The position numbers and the translations under genes are program-made. A stretch of DNA of 64,000 nucleotides, taken from positions 124,001-188,000 of the forward strand of contig NZ_PENI01000011.1 in assembly GCF_003688995.1 (NCBI RefSeq). Direction: 5' to 3'. Origin of the DNA: Streptomyces shenzhenensis (GTDB lineage: Bacteria; Actinomycetota; Actinomycetes; Streptomycetales; Streptomycetaceae). The notes under the pieces are model-generated. The model was not told where the DNA came from, searched no databases, and was given only the letters and a program-made list of their open reading frames with translations. Below are positions 7,987-18,100 of the stretch, piece by piece; the first letter of the stretch is position 1; each line of letters opens with the position of its first letter.

Positions 7987-8172
7987 TCAGCGCGAGACCT
8001 TGCCGGCCTTGATGCACGAGGTGCAGGCGTTCACGCGCTTCGGCGTCCCGCCGACCACGGTACGCACACGCTGGATGTTCGGGTTCCAGCGGCGGGGCGT
8101 ACGGCGGTGCGAGTGCGAGATGTTGTTGCCGAAGCCCGGCCCCTTGCCGCAGACGTCGCAGTTGGCAGCCAC
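7987..8172 (-). CDS. rpmB: 50S ribosomal protein L28, zinc-binding (C+) form
   Basis: L28 is a 61-residue protein of the large subunit. The sequence MAANCDVCGKGPGFGN and the later NACTSCIKAG give two CxxC pairs (C5/C8 and C50/C53), the zinc-binding form. Streptomyces often also carries a cysteine-free, Zur-controlled copy elsewhere, which is not in this window. The ATG is preceded by a GGAGTGACC-type site (complement near 8175). A perfect palindrome ATCCTAGGAT (8231-8240) lies about 60 bases upstream. The gene stands alone with its own terminator. Confidence 0.96.
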   Translation of the reverse strand: MAANCDVCGKGPGFGNNISHSHRRTPRRWNPNIQRVRTVVGGTPKRVNACTSCIKAGKVSR

Positions 8173-8430
8173 GGGTCACTCCAAAGACTTCAGATGCACT
8201 TACGGTTGATCCCAGCATGCCGGGACCGAGATCCTAGGATCCGAGACCTTGAGTGGCGGTGCCAGGTGAATGGCCCGATTCAGGATCGGGCAACCGGAGC
8301 AGCATACAACGGCTGCGCCGGTACCACGAAACTACCATGGCAGCTCAGGGCCCGTGCCCGGCCCTGCTGAGGCCCGCGGGCGTCCGGGGTCTACGCTGCG
8401 TCCACGTCCGGCCGGCTCAGGGAGGCGCAG

Positions 8431-10188
8431 GTGGCGCAGGTGCCGCAGACATTCTTCGATGCTCTCGCGGTGCGCAGCTGGTGCGGTCACGCGCTGCGGG
8501 CGCTGGGACGGGCCCGTGAGGAGATCGACGCGATCAACGTGTACCCGGTGGCGGACGGCGACACCGGGACGAATCTGTATCTGACGCTGGAGTCGGCCGC
8601 CGCCGCGGTCGAGGCGGTGTTCTCCGGGTACGAGGTGGGCGCCGGGGAGGGCGCCGCGCCGTCGCCGGCCGAGGCCCTGCACGCCATGGCGCACGGCGCC
8701 CTGATCGGGGCCCGCGGGAACTCCGGGACGATCCTCGCCCAGCTGCTGCGCGGCATGGCGCAGGTGCTCACCGCCGGGACCGGCCCGGGGGAGACCGGGG
8801 AGAAGCCGGGTGAGACGGCTCACATCGACGGGCCGGGGCTGCGGCTCGCCCTGCGGCACGCCGCCGACTCCGCCCGCCGGGCCGTGGCCCATCCGGTCGA
8901 GGGCACCGTGCTCTCGGTCGCCTCGGCGGCGGCGGAGGCCGCCGGGGACGTCGAGGGCGACTGCGGCGCGGTGGCGCGGGCCGCCTACGCGGGGGCGTGC
9001 ACGGCCCTGGCGGCGACCCCGGGGCAGCTGGCCGTCCTGGAGCGGGCCGGAGTGGTCGACGCGGGCGGCCGGGGGCTGGTGGCGGTGCTCGCGGCCCTGG
9101 TGGAGACGTTCACGGGGGAGGCACCGGGCGCCGCCGTCCCGGTGCGCGGGACGTACGCGCGCGTGGCGCCCGGCACGGACACCGAACGGCCCGTCGCACC
9201 GGCGCACGCGCGCGGGGCGGCCGGCGCCGAGGACGCCGGGTGCGGCAACGGCGCGGAGCCGGACGGGCCCGGCTACGAGGTGATCTATCTCCTGGAGGCC
9301 GACGACGCCGCCGTGGACCGGCTGCGGGACCGGCTCGACGGCCTCGGGGACTCCCTCGTCGTGGTCGGCGGCGACGGCCTGTGGAACGTCCACGTGCACG
9401 TCGACGACGCGGGCGCGGCGGTGGAGGCGGGCGTCGAGGCCGGGCGGCCGTACCGGATCCGGATCACCCACTTCGGCCGTGGCGACGTCCACACCCGGGG
9501 CGGCGCGCTGCCGCCCCGGGAGCGGGTGCAGCGGGCCGTCGTCGCGGTCGTGCCCGGCGAGGGGCTGGCCGGGCTGTACGCCGAGGCCGGGGCCACCACC
9601 GTGCTCGCCCGCCCCGGCGAGCCGCCCGCGAGCGGCGAGCTGGTCGAGGCGGTACGGCGGGCCCACGCGCGCGAGGTCGTGCTGCTGCCCAACGACGGCG
9701 AGCTCAGGCACACCGCGGCCGCGGCGGCCGAGCAGGCCCGTGCCGAGGGCGTCCGGGTCGCCCTCATCCCGACCCGCTCCGCGGTCCAGGGGATCGCCGC
9801 GCTCGCCGTGCACGAGCCGGAGCGCCGTTTCGACGAGGACGTCGTCCAGATGACCTCCGCCGCGGGCGCCACCCGCTACGCCGAGGTCACGGTCGCCGAA
9901 CGCCAGTCCTGGACCATGGCGGGCATCTGCCAGGCCGGTGACGTCCTCGGCCTCGTCGAGGGCGACGTCGCGGTGATCGGCTCGGACGTCACCGCCACCG
10001 CCGAGGCCGTCCTGGACCGCATGCTCCAGGCCGGCGGGGAACTGGTCACCGTCGTCCTCGGCGACGACGCGCCCCCCGAGGCCGCCGACCGGCTGGCGGC
10101 ACGCGTGCGTGAGTCGTATCTCGCCGTCGACACCGTCGTCTACCGCGGGGGGCGGCAGGGGGCACTGCTCCTGATCGGCGTGGAGTGA
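8431..10188 (+). CDS. DAK2/DhaL-domain protein, FakA (YloV)-like
   Basis: The product has 585 residues. The N-terminal DhaL domain contains NVYPVADGDTGTNL, whose aspartates bind Mg-ATP in dihydroxyacetone and fatty-acid kinases, followed by ARGNSGTILAQLLRG. The middle and C-terminal regions (for example LLPNDGELRHTAAAAAEQA and GDVAVIGSDV) match the FakA layout, where a separate FakB protein presents the acyl chain. The gene is therefore probably a fatty-acid kinase ATPase subunit, though the substrate is not proven. The GTG at 8431 follows GGGAGG. From memory, this gene adjoins recG in S. coelicolor, whereas here 5 kb of minus-strand sequence intervenes. Confidence 0.85.
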   Translation: MAQVPQTFFDALAVRSWCGHALRALGRAREEIDAINVYPVADGDTGTNLYLTLESAAAAVEAVFSGYEVGAGEGAAPSPAEALHAMAHGALIGARGNSGTILAQLLRGMAQVLTAGTGPGETGEKPGETAHIDGPGLRLALRHAADSARRAVAHPVEGTVLSVASAAAEAAGDVEGDCGAVARAAYAGACTALAATPGQLAVLERAGVVDAGGRGLVAVLAALVETFTGEAPGAAVPVRGTYARVAPGTDTERPVAPAHARGAAGAEDAGCGNGAEPDGPGYEVIYLLEADDAAVDRLRDRLDGLGDSLVVVGGDGLWNVHVHVDDAGAAVEAGVEAGRPYRIRITHFGRGDVHTRGGALPPRERVQRAVVAVVPGEGLAGLYAEAGATTVLARPGEPPASGELVEAVRRAHAREVVLLPNDGELRHTAAAAAEQARAEGVRVALIPTRSAVQGIAALAVHEPERRFDEDVVQMTSAAGATRYAEVTVAERQSWTMAGICQAGDVLGLVEGDVAVIGSDVTATAEAVLDRMLQAGGELVTVVLGDDAPPEAADRLAARVRESYLAVDTVVYRGGRQGALLLIGVE

Positions 10189-10248
10189 CACGGGACGCCG
10201 CCGGTCCGCCGGGCCACGGCCGGGAAACCCCGGCCCGCCGCCCGGCCG

Positions 10249-13176
10249 TCAGTCCTCCTGGCGCACCGCGAGGTCCAGCATCTGGCCCGCCTCCGCCCGC
10301 CGCTCCCGTACCGTCCCGTCCGCCTCGTCGGCCCCCTCGTACGCCGCCAGCACCGCACGCGCGCGTGCGGCCGCCGCGGCGGGCCGGCCCAGGTCGGCCT
10401 CCAGCCAGCCGGCCGCCAGTTCGGCTCCGGTGCGGTCGTGCACGGCGTCGCCCGGCAGCAGCGCGAACACCTCGATCGCCAACGTGACCTGGGACAGCGC
10501 CTCCTCGAACGCGGCCCGGATCGCGTCGTCGTCGGCCTCCTCGGCCACCGAGCGGGCCAGCAGGTCGCCGAACTGCCGGTGCGTGTACGCGAGTTCGGCG
10601 GTCAGCCGGCGTCGGTCCGGCTCGTCGCCGGCCGCCTGACGCGCCCCCGCGCACGTCCGCACCGCCTCGGTCATCAGCTGCCGCGCCCCGTCGGCCCCGG
10701 CCGCTGAGCCCAGCGCCAGCCACGCCCGCGCGCGCAGCGAGCGGACGAGGCCGTGGACATCGCCGAGCGAACGCCACAGGTCGCCCGCGCGGGCATAGGC
10801 CCGTTCCGCCTCGGCGGGCAGCCCCGCCTGCCCGAGGGACTCGGCGGCGAGATGGGCGAGCGTGGCATGGTCGTGCTGCTCGGGCCAGTGCCGGGCGATC
10901 TCGGCGGCCTGGAGCCGGCGTTCGGCGGCGGCGCGGTGCTCGCCGAGTTCGCCCAGACAGTCCCCGAGCCACCACTGCGTCTGCACGATCGCGCCCTCGC
11001 CGTGCGTCTCGGCGCTCAAATCCGGCAGCGCCGACTCCAGCACCTCGGCGGCCTCCGCGAACCGCCCCTGCCGCAGCAGGAAGCCGCCCAGCTGGTGCCG
11101 GGCCCAGGAGCCCAGCGTGGTGCTCTGCGCGGCCTCGTCCGCCCAGTGCGCCGCCTCCAGGGCGTGCTCCGCCGCCTCCCGCAGCTCGCCCCGGCCCCCG
11201 ACGACCTCGGCGAGCTGGAGGTGCAGCTGGGCCCGGCCGACGGCCTCCACGTACGGCCCGCCGTGCTCCAGGGCCGCCCGCAGCGCACGCTCCGCCTCCA
11301 CCATGTCGTCACGCCGGTGGGCGAGGGCGGCCAGCCGCGCCTCGTACTCCACCGCGAACCACGGCAGCCCCGCGCCCACGAACCGGTCCACGGCCTGCCG
11401 GAACAGATCCGCCGCCGTGTCCTCGTCCCCGGTGTGCTCGGCGAGCTGCGCGAGCATCGCCCGCCCCTCGGCGACCCGGGAGACCAGCCGTACGTCGTCC
11501 CCGGTGCGGCCGTCGACCAGGGCCAGCAGCTCCCGCACGGCCCGCTCGGCGGCGGGGGCGGCGTCCGCCGCCTCGTCCTGGCCCTCGTGCAGCCGCCGCA
11601 TCAGGATCCGCGCCCGGCTCATCAGCACCGCCGCCGCCTGCCGCAGGCCCGTGGCGTCCTCGGCGTACAGCGTGAGCACCTCGTCGTACGGACCGGCGAC
11701 CGCCGCGAGCCCCTCGTCGACCCGGCCCGACAGGGCGCGTATGTACGCCGCACGCGCGCGTGCCGCCAGCGCCTCCCCGGGGTCGCCCGCCTCCGCGTAC
11801 AGCTCGGCGGCTTGTTCGAACAGCTCGACGCCCTCGGGGCCGCGGTCCATCGCCGCGTGGTCGGCGATCTCCGCGCGCGTGCGCGCGTCCAGTTCGACGC
11901 CCTCCGCGGCCCTGGCGACCGCCGCCCATGCCTCGACGGCATGCGGCCGCAGCGTGTCCGCCAGCCGCCGCGCCTCGTCGAGCAGGGCGGACAGGTCGGC
12001 CGGGCCGGGCTCCGCCGCCGGGGCCGCGGCGGCGGGCGCGGGCGGCGCGGGGGTGCGCACGGCGGCCGTACGCACCCCCAGCGGCAGTCGCTCCGCCAGC
12101 GGGCGCTGCGCCATCCGCGCGCGCGTGCGCTCGCCGACGTACGGCGTGCCGTTGCGCCGGTCGAACCGCTCGGCCAGCTCCAGGGCCGCCACGCGCGTGT
12201 GGGCGGCGAGTTCCCCCGCGGTCCACGCCCGCCCGCTCGGGCCCGGCACCCGCTGCCCGCCGAGCCCCAGCCCGGTCAGGCGGTCCATCAGCAGCGTCAC
12301 CACGGCGAGGAAGTCAAGCCGGCTGCGTGGCTGCCCGCTGTCCGTGAAGTACGCGGGGCGCTCGGCGAGCAGTTCCAGGCCGCGCGCCTCGTTGCCGGTC
12401 AGCGCGCAGAACTCCACGTGGTCCGCGTACGCGCCGCGCATGCTCTCCAGGGGCCGCACCAGCCGGAAGCCGCGCAGATGGTGGGCGCGGGCCTGCTCCG
12501 CGCGGCCGAGGCGCAGCAGCGGCAGCAGGGAGGCCGCGAGGACGGTGTGCGGCTCGTGGGCGCAGGTGTACTCGCCCTCCAGGACCGGCCGCCACAGCTC
12601 GATCGCCTCGGCGTCCCGGCCGCGCCGCACCTGCCAGCCGCCCTGCCTGTGCAGCTCGCACGCGTGGCAGTCGGCCATGCTGTCCCGGTCGGCGGCCAGC
12701 CACGCCGCGTACGCCCGCTCGGCGCGGTCCAGGTCCCCGATGTGCGCGGCCACGCTGAACTCGGCCCCGCGCACGGCCCGTTCGGAGTGCCCGGCCAGCC
12801 GGTAGCGGTGCGCCATCTCGGCGAGCCACGTCTCGACGGAGGCGAGCGGGATGTGCGGCTGGTCCAGCATGCCGACAGACATCCACTTGAAGACCCAGTG
12901 CAGGGTGTGGGTCTCGTGCGCGTCGAAGTCCTCCGGGCGCTCGTCCCACATGCGCAGCAGCCGCGCGAACGGGACGAACATCTTGTCCTTCTCGGAGCTG
13001 TAGTTGTAGACCTTCAGCTGGTGTCCGAGCGCCTCGATCACGGCGAGCGGGATGTCCAGCCGCTCCGCCTCGGCGAGCAGTTGTTCCGCCCGCGCGTTGC
13101 GGGCCGGACCCTCCGGCCGCTCGCCGTTCTCCGCCATCGCCCGGCGCAGCGCGTCGAAGTCGCTGACCTCGCTCAT
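10249..13176 (-). CDS. Large tetratricopeptide-repeat protein coupled to the HSP90-like gene
   Basis: The product has 975 residues, mostly Ala/Arg/Glu-rich helical repeats. Typical TPR-like units are ALELAERFDRR, AARARAAYIRALSGR, AADLFRQAVDRF and AERAYARAGDLWRSLGD; they continue to the end (MLDLAVRQED). No catalytic motif, signal peptide or membrane segment is evident. The ATG at 13176 overlaps the stop of the HSP90-like gene (ATGA), which fixes the start and implies coupled translation. TPR domains are classical HSP90 co-chaperone modules in eukaryotes, so a physical partnership is plausible but is inference. Confidence 0.8.
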   Translation of the reverse strand: MSEVSDFDALRRAMAENGERPEGPARNARAEQLLAEAERLDIPLAVIEALGHQLKVYNYSSEKDKMFVPFARLLRMWDERPEDFDAHETHTLHWVFKWMSVGMLDQPHIPLASVETWLAEMAHRYRLAGHSERAVRGAEFSVAAHIGDLDRAERAYAAWLAADRDSMADCHACELHRQGGWQVRRGRDAEAIELWRPVLEGEYTCAHEPHTVLAASLLPLLRLGRAEQARAHHLRGFRLVRPLESMRGAYADHVEFCALTGNEARGLELLAERPAYFTDSGQPRSRLDFLAVVTLLMDRLTGLGLGGQRVPGPSGRAWTAGELAAHTRVAALELAERFDRRNGTPYVGERTRARMAQRPLAERLPLGVRTAAVRTPAPPAPAAAAPAAEPGPADLSALLDEARRLADTLRPHAVEAWAAVARAAEGVELDARTRAEIADHAAMDRGPEGVELFEQAAELYAEAGDPGEALAARARAAYIRALSGRVDEGLAAVAGPYDEVLTLYAEDATGLRQAAAVLMSRARILMRRLHEGQDEAADAAPAAERAVRELLALVDGRTGDDVRLVSRVAEGRAMLAQLAEHTGDEDTAADLFRQAVDRFVGAGLPWFAVEYEARLAALAHRRDDMVEAERALRAALEHGGPYVEAVGRAQLHLQLAEVVGGRGELREAAEHALEAAHWADEAAQSTTLGSWARHQLGGFLLRQGRFAEAAEVLESALPDLSAETHGEGAIVQTQWWLGDCLGELGEHRAAAERRLQAAEIARHWPEQHDHATLAHLAAESLGQAGLPAEAERAYARAGDLWRSLGDVHGLVRSLRARAWLALGSAAGADGARQLMTEAVRTCAGARQAAGDEPDRRRLTAELAYTHRQFGDLLARSVAEEADDDAIRAAFEEALSQVTLAIEVFALLPGDAVHDRTGAELAAGWLEADLGRPAAAAARARAVLAAYEGADEADGTVRERRAEAGQMLDLAVRQED

Positions 13177-15002
13177 CGGTGACCGTCCTCCCCGTGTGTG
13201 GCCCACTCCAGGAGGCCGATGAACGCGCGGTTGAGCAGTGCGGAGTCGGCGGGCCGCAGCGGGCGCTGCGCCATCAGCAGCGCCTGCCCGTACAGGGACT
13301 CCGTGGCCGTGCCGATCAGCTCGGCGTCCTTCAACGCGCCGATCCTGCGGATCAGCGGGTTGAGGTGGTTGAGCACGAGACGCGCGCGCGGGGCGCTGCC
13401 GCGCAGCGAGCCGAGGATGCCCGCCCACAGGTCGTCGGCCTGTTCCTCGGCCTCGGCGCGGGCCTGTTCGTGCCGGGCCGCCCGGTCGTCCAGGTGCAGC
13501 GCCGGCACGGACAGCGGGTGGAAGGCGCGCAGCACGACGTCGCAGCCCAGCGGGTCAAGCCTGGCCCGGGCGGCGGCCAGGAACCCGGACAGGGCCAGCT
13601 CCTCGGCCGGATCGACCGCGTCCAGATGGGCGGTCACGGTGTCCGCGTCCAGTTCGGCGACCACCGTGCCCGGGCGCACCGACGGCAGGGCCTCGACCAG
13701 ATCGCTGTCGTACGTGTAGCCGCCGTTGACCACGCCGATGCCCTGCGCGGAGGCGATCGGCGCGACCTGCCGGTACTCCTCGACCGCGCGCGTGAAGTGC
13801 ACCACCGGGTGGCGCTGCGCGAACTCCTCCAGGGACAGCCGCCCGTCGGTCGTCTCGAAGGGGAGCCACGGCAGCATCGTGCGCAGCATCTCCGTGTCGT
13901 GCCGCGCCAGGGACTTCACGCCCAGGTGGTGCACCGACAGGAAGGCCGCCAGCCGCTCCGGGTCGTTCGCGGCCAGCCCGGTCAGCCAGGAGCGGATCCG
14001 CTCGCCGAGCGCCTCCCGCACGGCGGCGAGGGTCTCGTCCTCGTAGAGCGACTCGCGCGAGGCGGTGGGCCGCAGGCTGTCCGTGTCCAGCACACAGCGC
14101 ACGAAGAACGCCCAGTCCGGCAGCAGTTGTTCGGCGCGCTCGGTGAGCAGCATGCCCTTCAGATGCACCCGGTGCGTCGCCCGCTGGGCCGGGCTGACCG
14201 CCGCCGGCAGCACGTACGCCACCCCGCGGACACCGGCCAGCGGCACGTTCAGGTCGATGGAGTCCAGCGGGGTGAAGCCGAACAGGCCCTGGCAGTGCCG
14301 GGCCAGGGCCACCCGCCGGGCCGCGGGGGAGGGGTGAGGGCGGTCCCAGGGCGCCGGCAGGTCGGTGACCGGCTCGTCGCCGACCCGCACGTCGTAGGGC
14401 AACAGGGAGCCGAAGTCCCGGGCCAGCGTGCGGACCCGCTCGGGCGTGAGCCACTCGCCGGCTCCGGCCCGCGCCACCAGGTGGACGGTGGTGCCCGGTT
14501 CGGGCCGCGCCGACTCCGGCAGCGTCCGCACCGTGTACGAACCGTCGTCGCGCGCGGTCCACTCCACGGGCGGGGCGCCCGGCGCACGGGCGCTGCGGCT
14601 GACCACCCGGATCCGTTCGGCGACCACGAAGCAGGCGAGCAGCCCGATGCCGAACTGGCCGAGAAAGTCCGAGCGGGCCTCCTGAAGACCGTCCGCCCGC
14701 TTGGAACTGCGGCCGATCGTCGCCAGCAGGCCGTGCACGTCCGACTCGGTGAGCCCGACGCCGGTGTCGTCCACGCGCAGGGTGCGGCCGTCGGCGTGCA
14801 GCCGCACCCGGGCCGGGGCGCCGGGCTGTTCGGCCCGCCGCGCGGTGATGGCGTCCACGGCGTTCTGCAGCAGCTCGCGCAGATAGACCTTCGGGCTGGA
14901 GTACAGGTGGTGGGAGAGCAGGTCCACGAGTCCACGCAGGTCGACCTGGAACGTATGAGGTGACGGTGATGCCTGGGGTGGCTGTGAGGTCTGGGAGTCC
15001 AT
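13173..15002 (-). CDS. HSP90/HtpG-like chaperone ATPase
   Basis: The product has about 609 residues and a GHKL ATPase domain: ELLQNAVDAI (N box), RVDDTGVGLTES (G1), GQFGIGLLACFVV (G2) and GTTVHLV. A middle domain contains LLPDWAFFVRCVLDTD and the conserved ASRESLYED, equivalent to SREIL of HtpG. A shorter, divergent C-terminal domain follows. It ends ATHGEDGHR, without the MEEVD tail that recruits TPR proteins in eukaryotes. I chose the ATG at 15002 (MDSQTSQPP); a start 25 codons upstream is possible and neither has a clear ribosome site. The stop overlaps the TPR gene. Confidence 0.85.
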   Translation of the reverse strand: MDSQTSQPPQASPSPHTFQVDLRGLVDLLSHHLYSSPKVYLRELLQNAVDAITARRAEQPGAPARVRLHADGRTLRVDDTGVGLTESDVHGLLATIGRSSKRADGLQEARSDFLGQFGIGLLACFVVAERIRVVSRSARAPGAPPVEWTARDDGSYTVRTLPESARPEPGTTVHLVARAGAGEWLTPERVRTLARDFGSLLPYDVRVGDEPVTDLPAPWDRPHPSPAARRVALARHCQGLFGFTPLDSIDLNVPLAGVRGVAYVLPAAVSPAQRATHRVHLKGMLLTERAEQLLPDWAFFVRCVLDTDSLRPTASRESLYEDETLAAVREALGERIRSWLTGLAANDPERLAAFLSVHHLGVKSLARHDTEMLRTMLPWLPFETTDGRLSLEEFAQRHPVVHFTRAVEEYRQVAPIASAQGIGVVNGGYTYDSDLVEALPSVRPGTVVAELDADTVTAHLDAVDPAEELALSGFLAAARARLDPLGCDVVLRAFHPLSVPALHLDDRAARHEQARAEAEEQADDLWAGILGSLRGSAPRARLVLNHLNPLIRRIGALKDAELIGTATESLYGQALLMAQRPLRPADSALLNRAFIGLLEWATHGEDGHR

Positions 15003-15168
15003 CGTCGCAGCGCCGGCGGGGGGACTTCGCGACGGCGCGGGGTCGGGCGGTCCCGGTGGGGCGGTGACCGCGGGCATGGGCCGGAGCGCGTCATCCTAGA
15101 GCCCGAACAGCCCGCCTGACCAGGGGTTTCCCGGGACGTATACGGCATTGTCGGTGTCGTGGTGTGCA

Positions 15169-18100
15169 ATGGATCTCGTGCCCGCACTGGAAGAACCACT
15201 GAACCAGCCGCTGAAGTCAGTGCTCGGCCCCGCCACCGCGAAGGTGATGGCCGAGCACCTCGGCCTGCACTCCGTCGGCGACCTCCTGCACCACTACCCC
15301 CGCAGATACGAGGAGCGTGGGCAGCTCACCCACCTCGCCGACCTCCCCATGGACGAGCACGTCACGGTGGTCGCCCAGGTCGCCGACGCCCGGCTGCACT
15401 CGTTCGCCTCCGCCAAGGCCGCGCGCGGCAAGGGCCAGCGGCTTGAGGTGACGATCACGGACGGCAGCGGCCGGCTCCAACTGGTCTTCTTCGGCAACGG
15501 CGTCCACAAGCCCCACAAGGAACTCCTGCCGGGCACCCGCGCGATGTTCGCGGGCAAGGTCTCCGTCTTCAACCGCCGGCTCCAGCTCGCCCATCCGGCG
15601 TACGAGCTGCTGCGCGGCGCCGACGACGAAGCGGCGGAGACGGCGGAGAGCTGGGCCGGTGCCCTGATCCCGATCTACCCGGCCACCGCCAAGCTGGAGT
15701 CCTGGAAGATCGGCAAGGCGATGCAGACGGTGCTGCCCGGCGCGGCCGATGCCGTGGACCCGCTGCCCGAGTCCCTGCGCGCGGGCCGCGGACTGGTCTC
15801 CCTGCCCGAGGCCCTGCACAAGATCCACCGCCCGCACACCAAGGCGGACATCGCCGACGCCCGCGCCCGCCTCAAGTGGGACGAGGCGTTCGTCCTCCAG
15901 GTGGCGCTCGCCCGCCGCCGGCACGCCGACGCCCAGCTTCCCGCCGTCCCGCGCAGACCCGCCCCCGACGGCCTGCTGGCCGCCTTCGACGACCGGCTGC
16001 CGTTCACGCTCACCGAGGGCCAGCGCAAGGTCTCCAAGGAGATCTTCGACGGCCTGGCCACCGAACACCCGATGCACCGGCTGCTCCAGGGCGAGGTGGG
16101 TTCGGGCAAGGCACAGCCCCTCGACTCCCTCGTGCTCACGCCTGCCGGTTTCCGCCGGATGGGGGACGTGCGGACCGGGGACGAAGTCGTCGTGCCGGAC
16201 GGGGAGATCGCACTGATCGACGGGGTCTTCCCGCAGGGAGAGCGCGATGTCTGGCGGCTGCTCCTCTCCGACGGAAGCTCCGTCGAGTGCGACGACGAGC
16301 ACCTCTGGATCGTCGCCACGAGCGGTGCGTGGCAACGAGGTCAGGCCCCCGAGGTCATGACGACTCGGGCGATCCGACAGGACATCGTCGAGGCCGACGG
16401 ATCGCCGAAGTGGTACCTCCCGGCCGCCACCCCGGTCGACCTCGGGGACGACTCCGGGCCGCCTCATGATCCGTACCTGTTCGGCCTCCGCCTGGGAGAC
16501 GGCTCGCGCCGGCACCACCTGGACACACGCGTTCCCGATGTCTTCAAGAACACCTCGATCAAGAACCGTCTCGCCGTGCTCCAGGGGCTCATGGACACCG
16601 GCGGCACCGTGCACACGGACGGTTCCGGCGCCTCGTTCCGCTCGGCCTCGCCGCGTCTCGCGGAGGATGTCGCCTGGCTGGTGCGCTCCCTGGGCGGGCG
16701 GGCGCGGATCGTGCCGGAGCGGGCGGCGCTCGACGTCTCCGTGTCCCTGCCCGACCTGTACGCGCCGTTCAGGCTGACACGCAAGGCCGCACAGGTGGGT
16801 CCCCGCCCGGAGGACCCCGCCTTCCGACGCGGGATTCGCGCGGTGGAGTACGTGGGGCGAAAGCCCGTCCAGTGCATCAGCGTCGCCCACCCGAGCCGTG
16901 CCTACGTCACCGACAACTTCACAGTGACCCACAACACCATGGTCGCGCTGCGCGCCATGCTCGCCGTCGTCGACGCGGGCGGTCAGGCCGCCATGCTCGC
17001 GCCGACCGAGGTGCTGGCCCAGCAGCACCACCGCTCGATCGTGGAGATGATGGGCGAGCTGGCCGAGGGAGGCATGCTGGGCGGCGCCGAGCAGGCCACC
17101 AAGGTGGTGCTGCTCACCGGCTCCATGGGGGCCGCGGCCCGCCGGCAGGCGCTGCTCGACCTGGTCACCGGGGAGGCCGGGATCGTGATCGGCACGCATG
17201 CGCTGATCGAGGACAAGGTGCAGTTCCACGACCTGGGGCTGGTCGTCGTCGACGAGCAGCACCGCTTCGGCGTGGAGCAGCGCGACGCCCTGCGCGGCAA
17301 GGGGAAGCAGCCCCCGCATCTGCTGGTCATGACCGCGACGCCGATCCCGCGGACCGTCGCCATGACCGTCTTCGGCGACCTGGAGACCTCCGTCCTCGAC
17401 CAACTGCCCGCCGGGCGTTCGCCGATCGCGAGCCATGTCGTGCCGGCCGCCGACAAACCCCATTTCCTCGCGCGCGCGTGGGAGCGGGTGCGCGAGGAGG
17501 CGGCGGGCGGCCACCAGGCGTACGTGGTCTGCCCGCGCATCGGCGACGAGGAGGACGACCCGAAGAAGGGCGGCGCCAGGAAGTCGCCGGAGGACGAGGC
17601 GGAGAAGCGGCCCCCGCTGGCCGTCCTCGACGTGGCCGCCCAGCTCTCCGCCGGCCCCCTGCGCGGCCTCAAGGTCGAGGTGCTGCACGGCCGGATGCAG
17701 CCCGACGACAAGGACGCGGTCATGCGCCGCTTCACGGCTGGCGAGACCGACGTCCTGGTGGCCACGACGGTCATCGAGGTCGGCGTCAACGTCCCGAACG
17801 CCACCGCGATGGTGATCATGGACGCGGACCGCTTCGGCGTCTCCCAACTGCACCAGCTGCGCGGCCGCGTCGGCCGTGGCTCGGCCCCCGGGCTGTGCCT
17901 GCTGGTCACCGAGATGCCCGAGGCGAGCGCGGCCCGCCAGCGGCTGAACGCCGTCGCCGCCACCCTCGACGGCTTCGAGCTGTCCCGTATCGACCTGGAG
18001 CAGCGCCGGGAGGGGGACGTGCTCGGCCAGGCCCAGTCCGGCGCCCGCTCCAGCCTGCGGGTCCTCGCCGTCATCGAGGACGAGGAGATCATCGCCGAGG

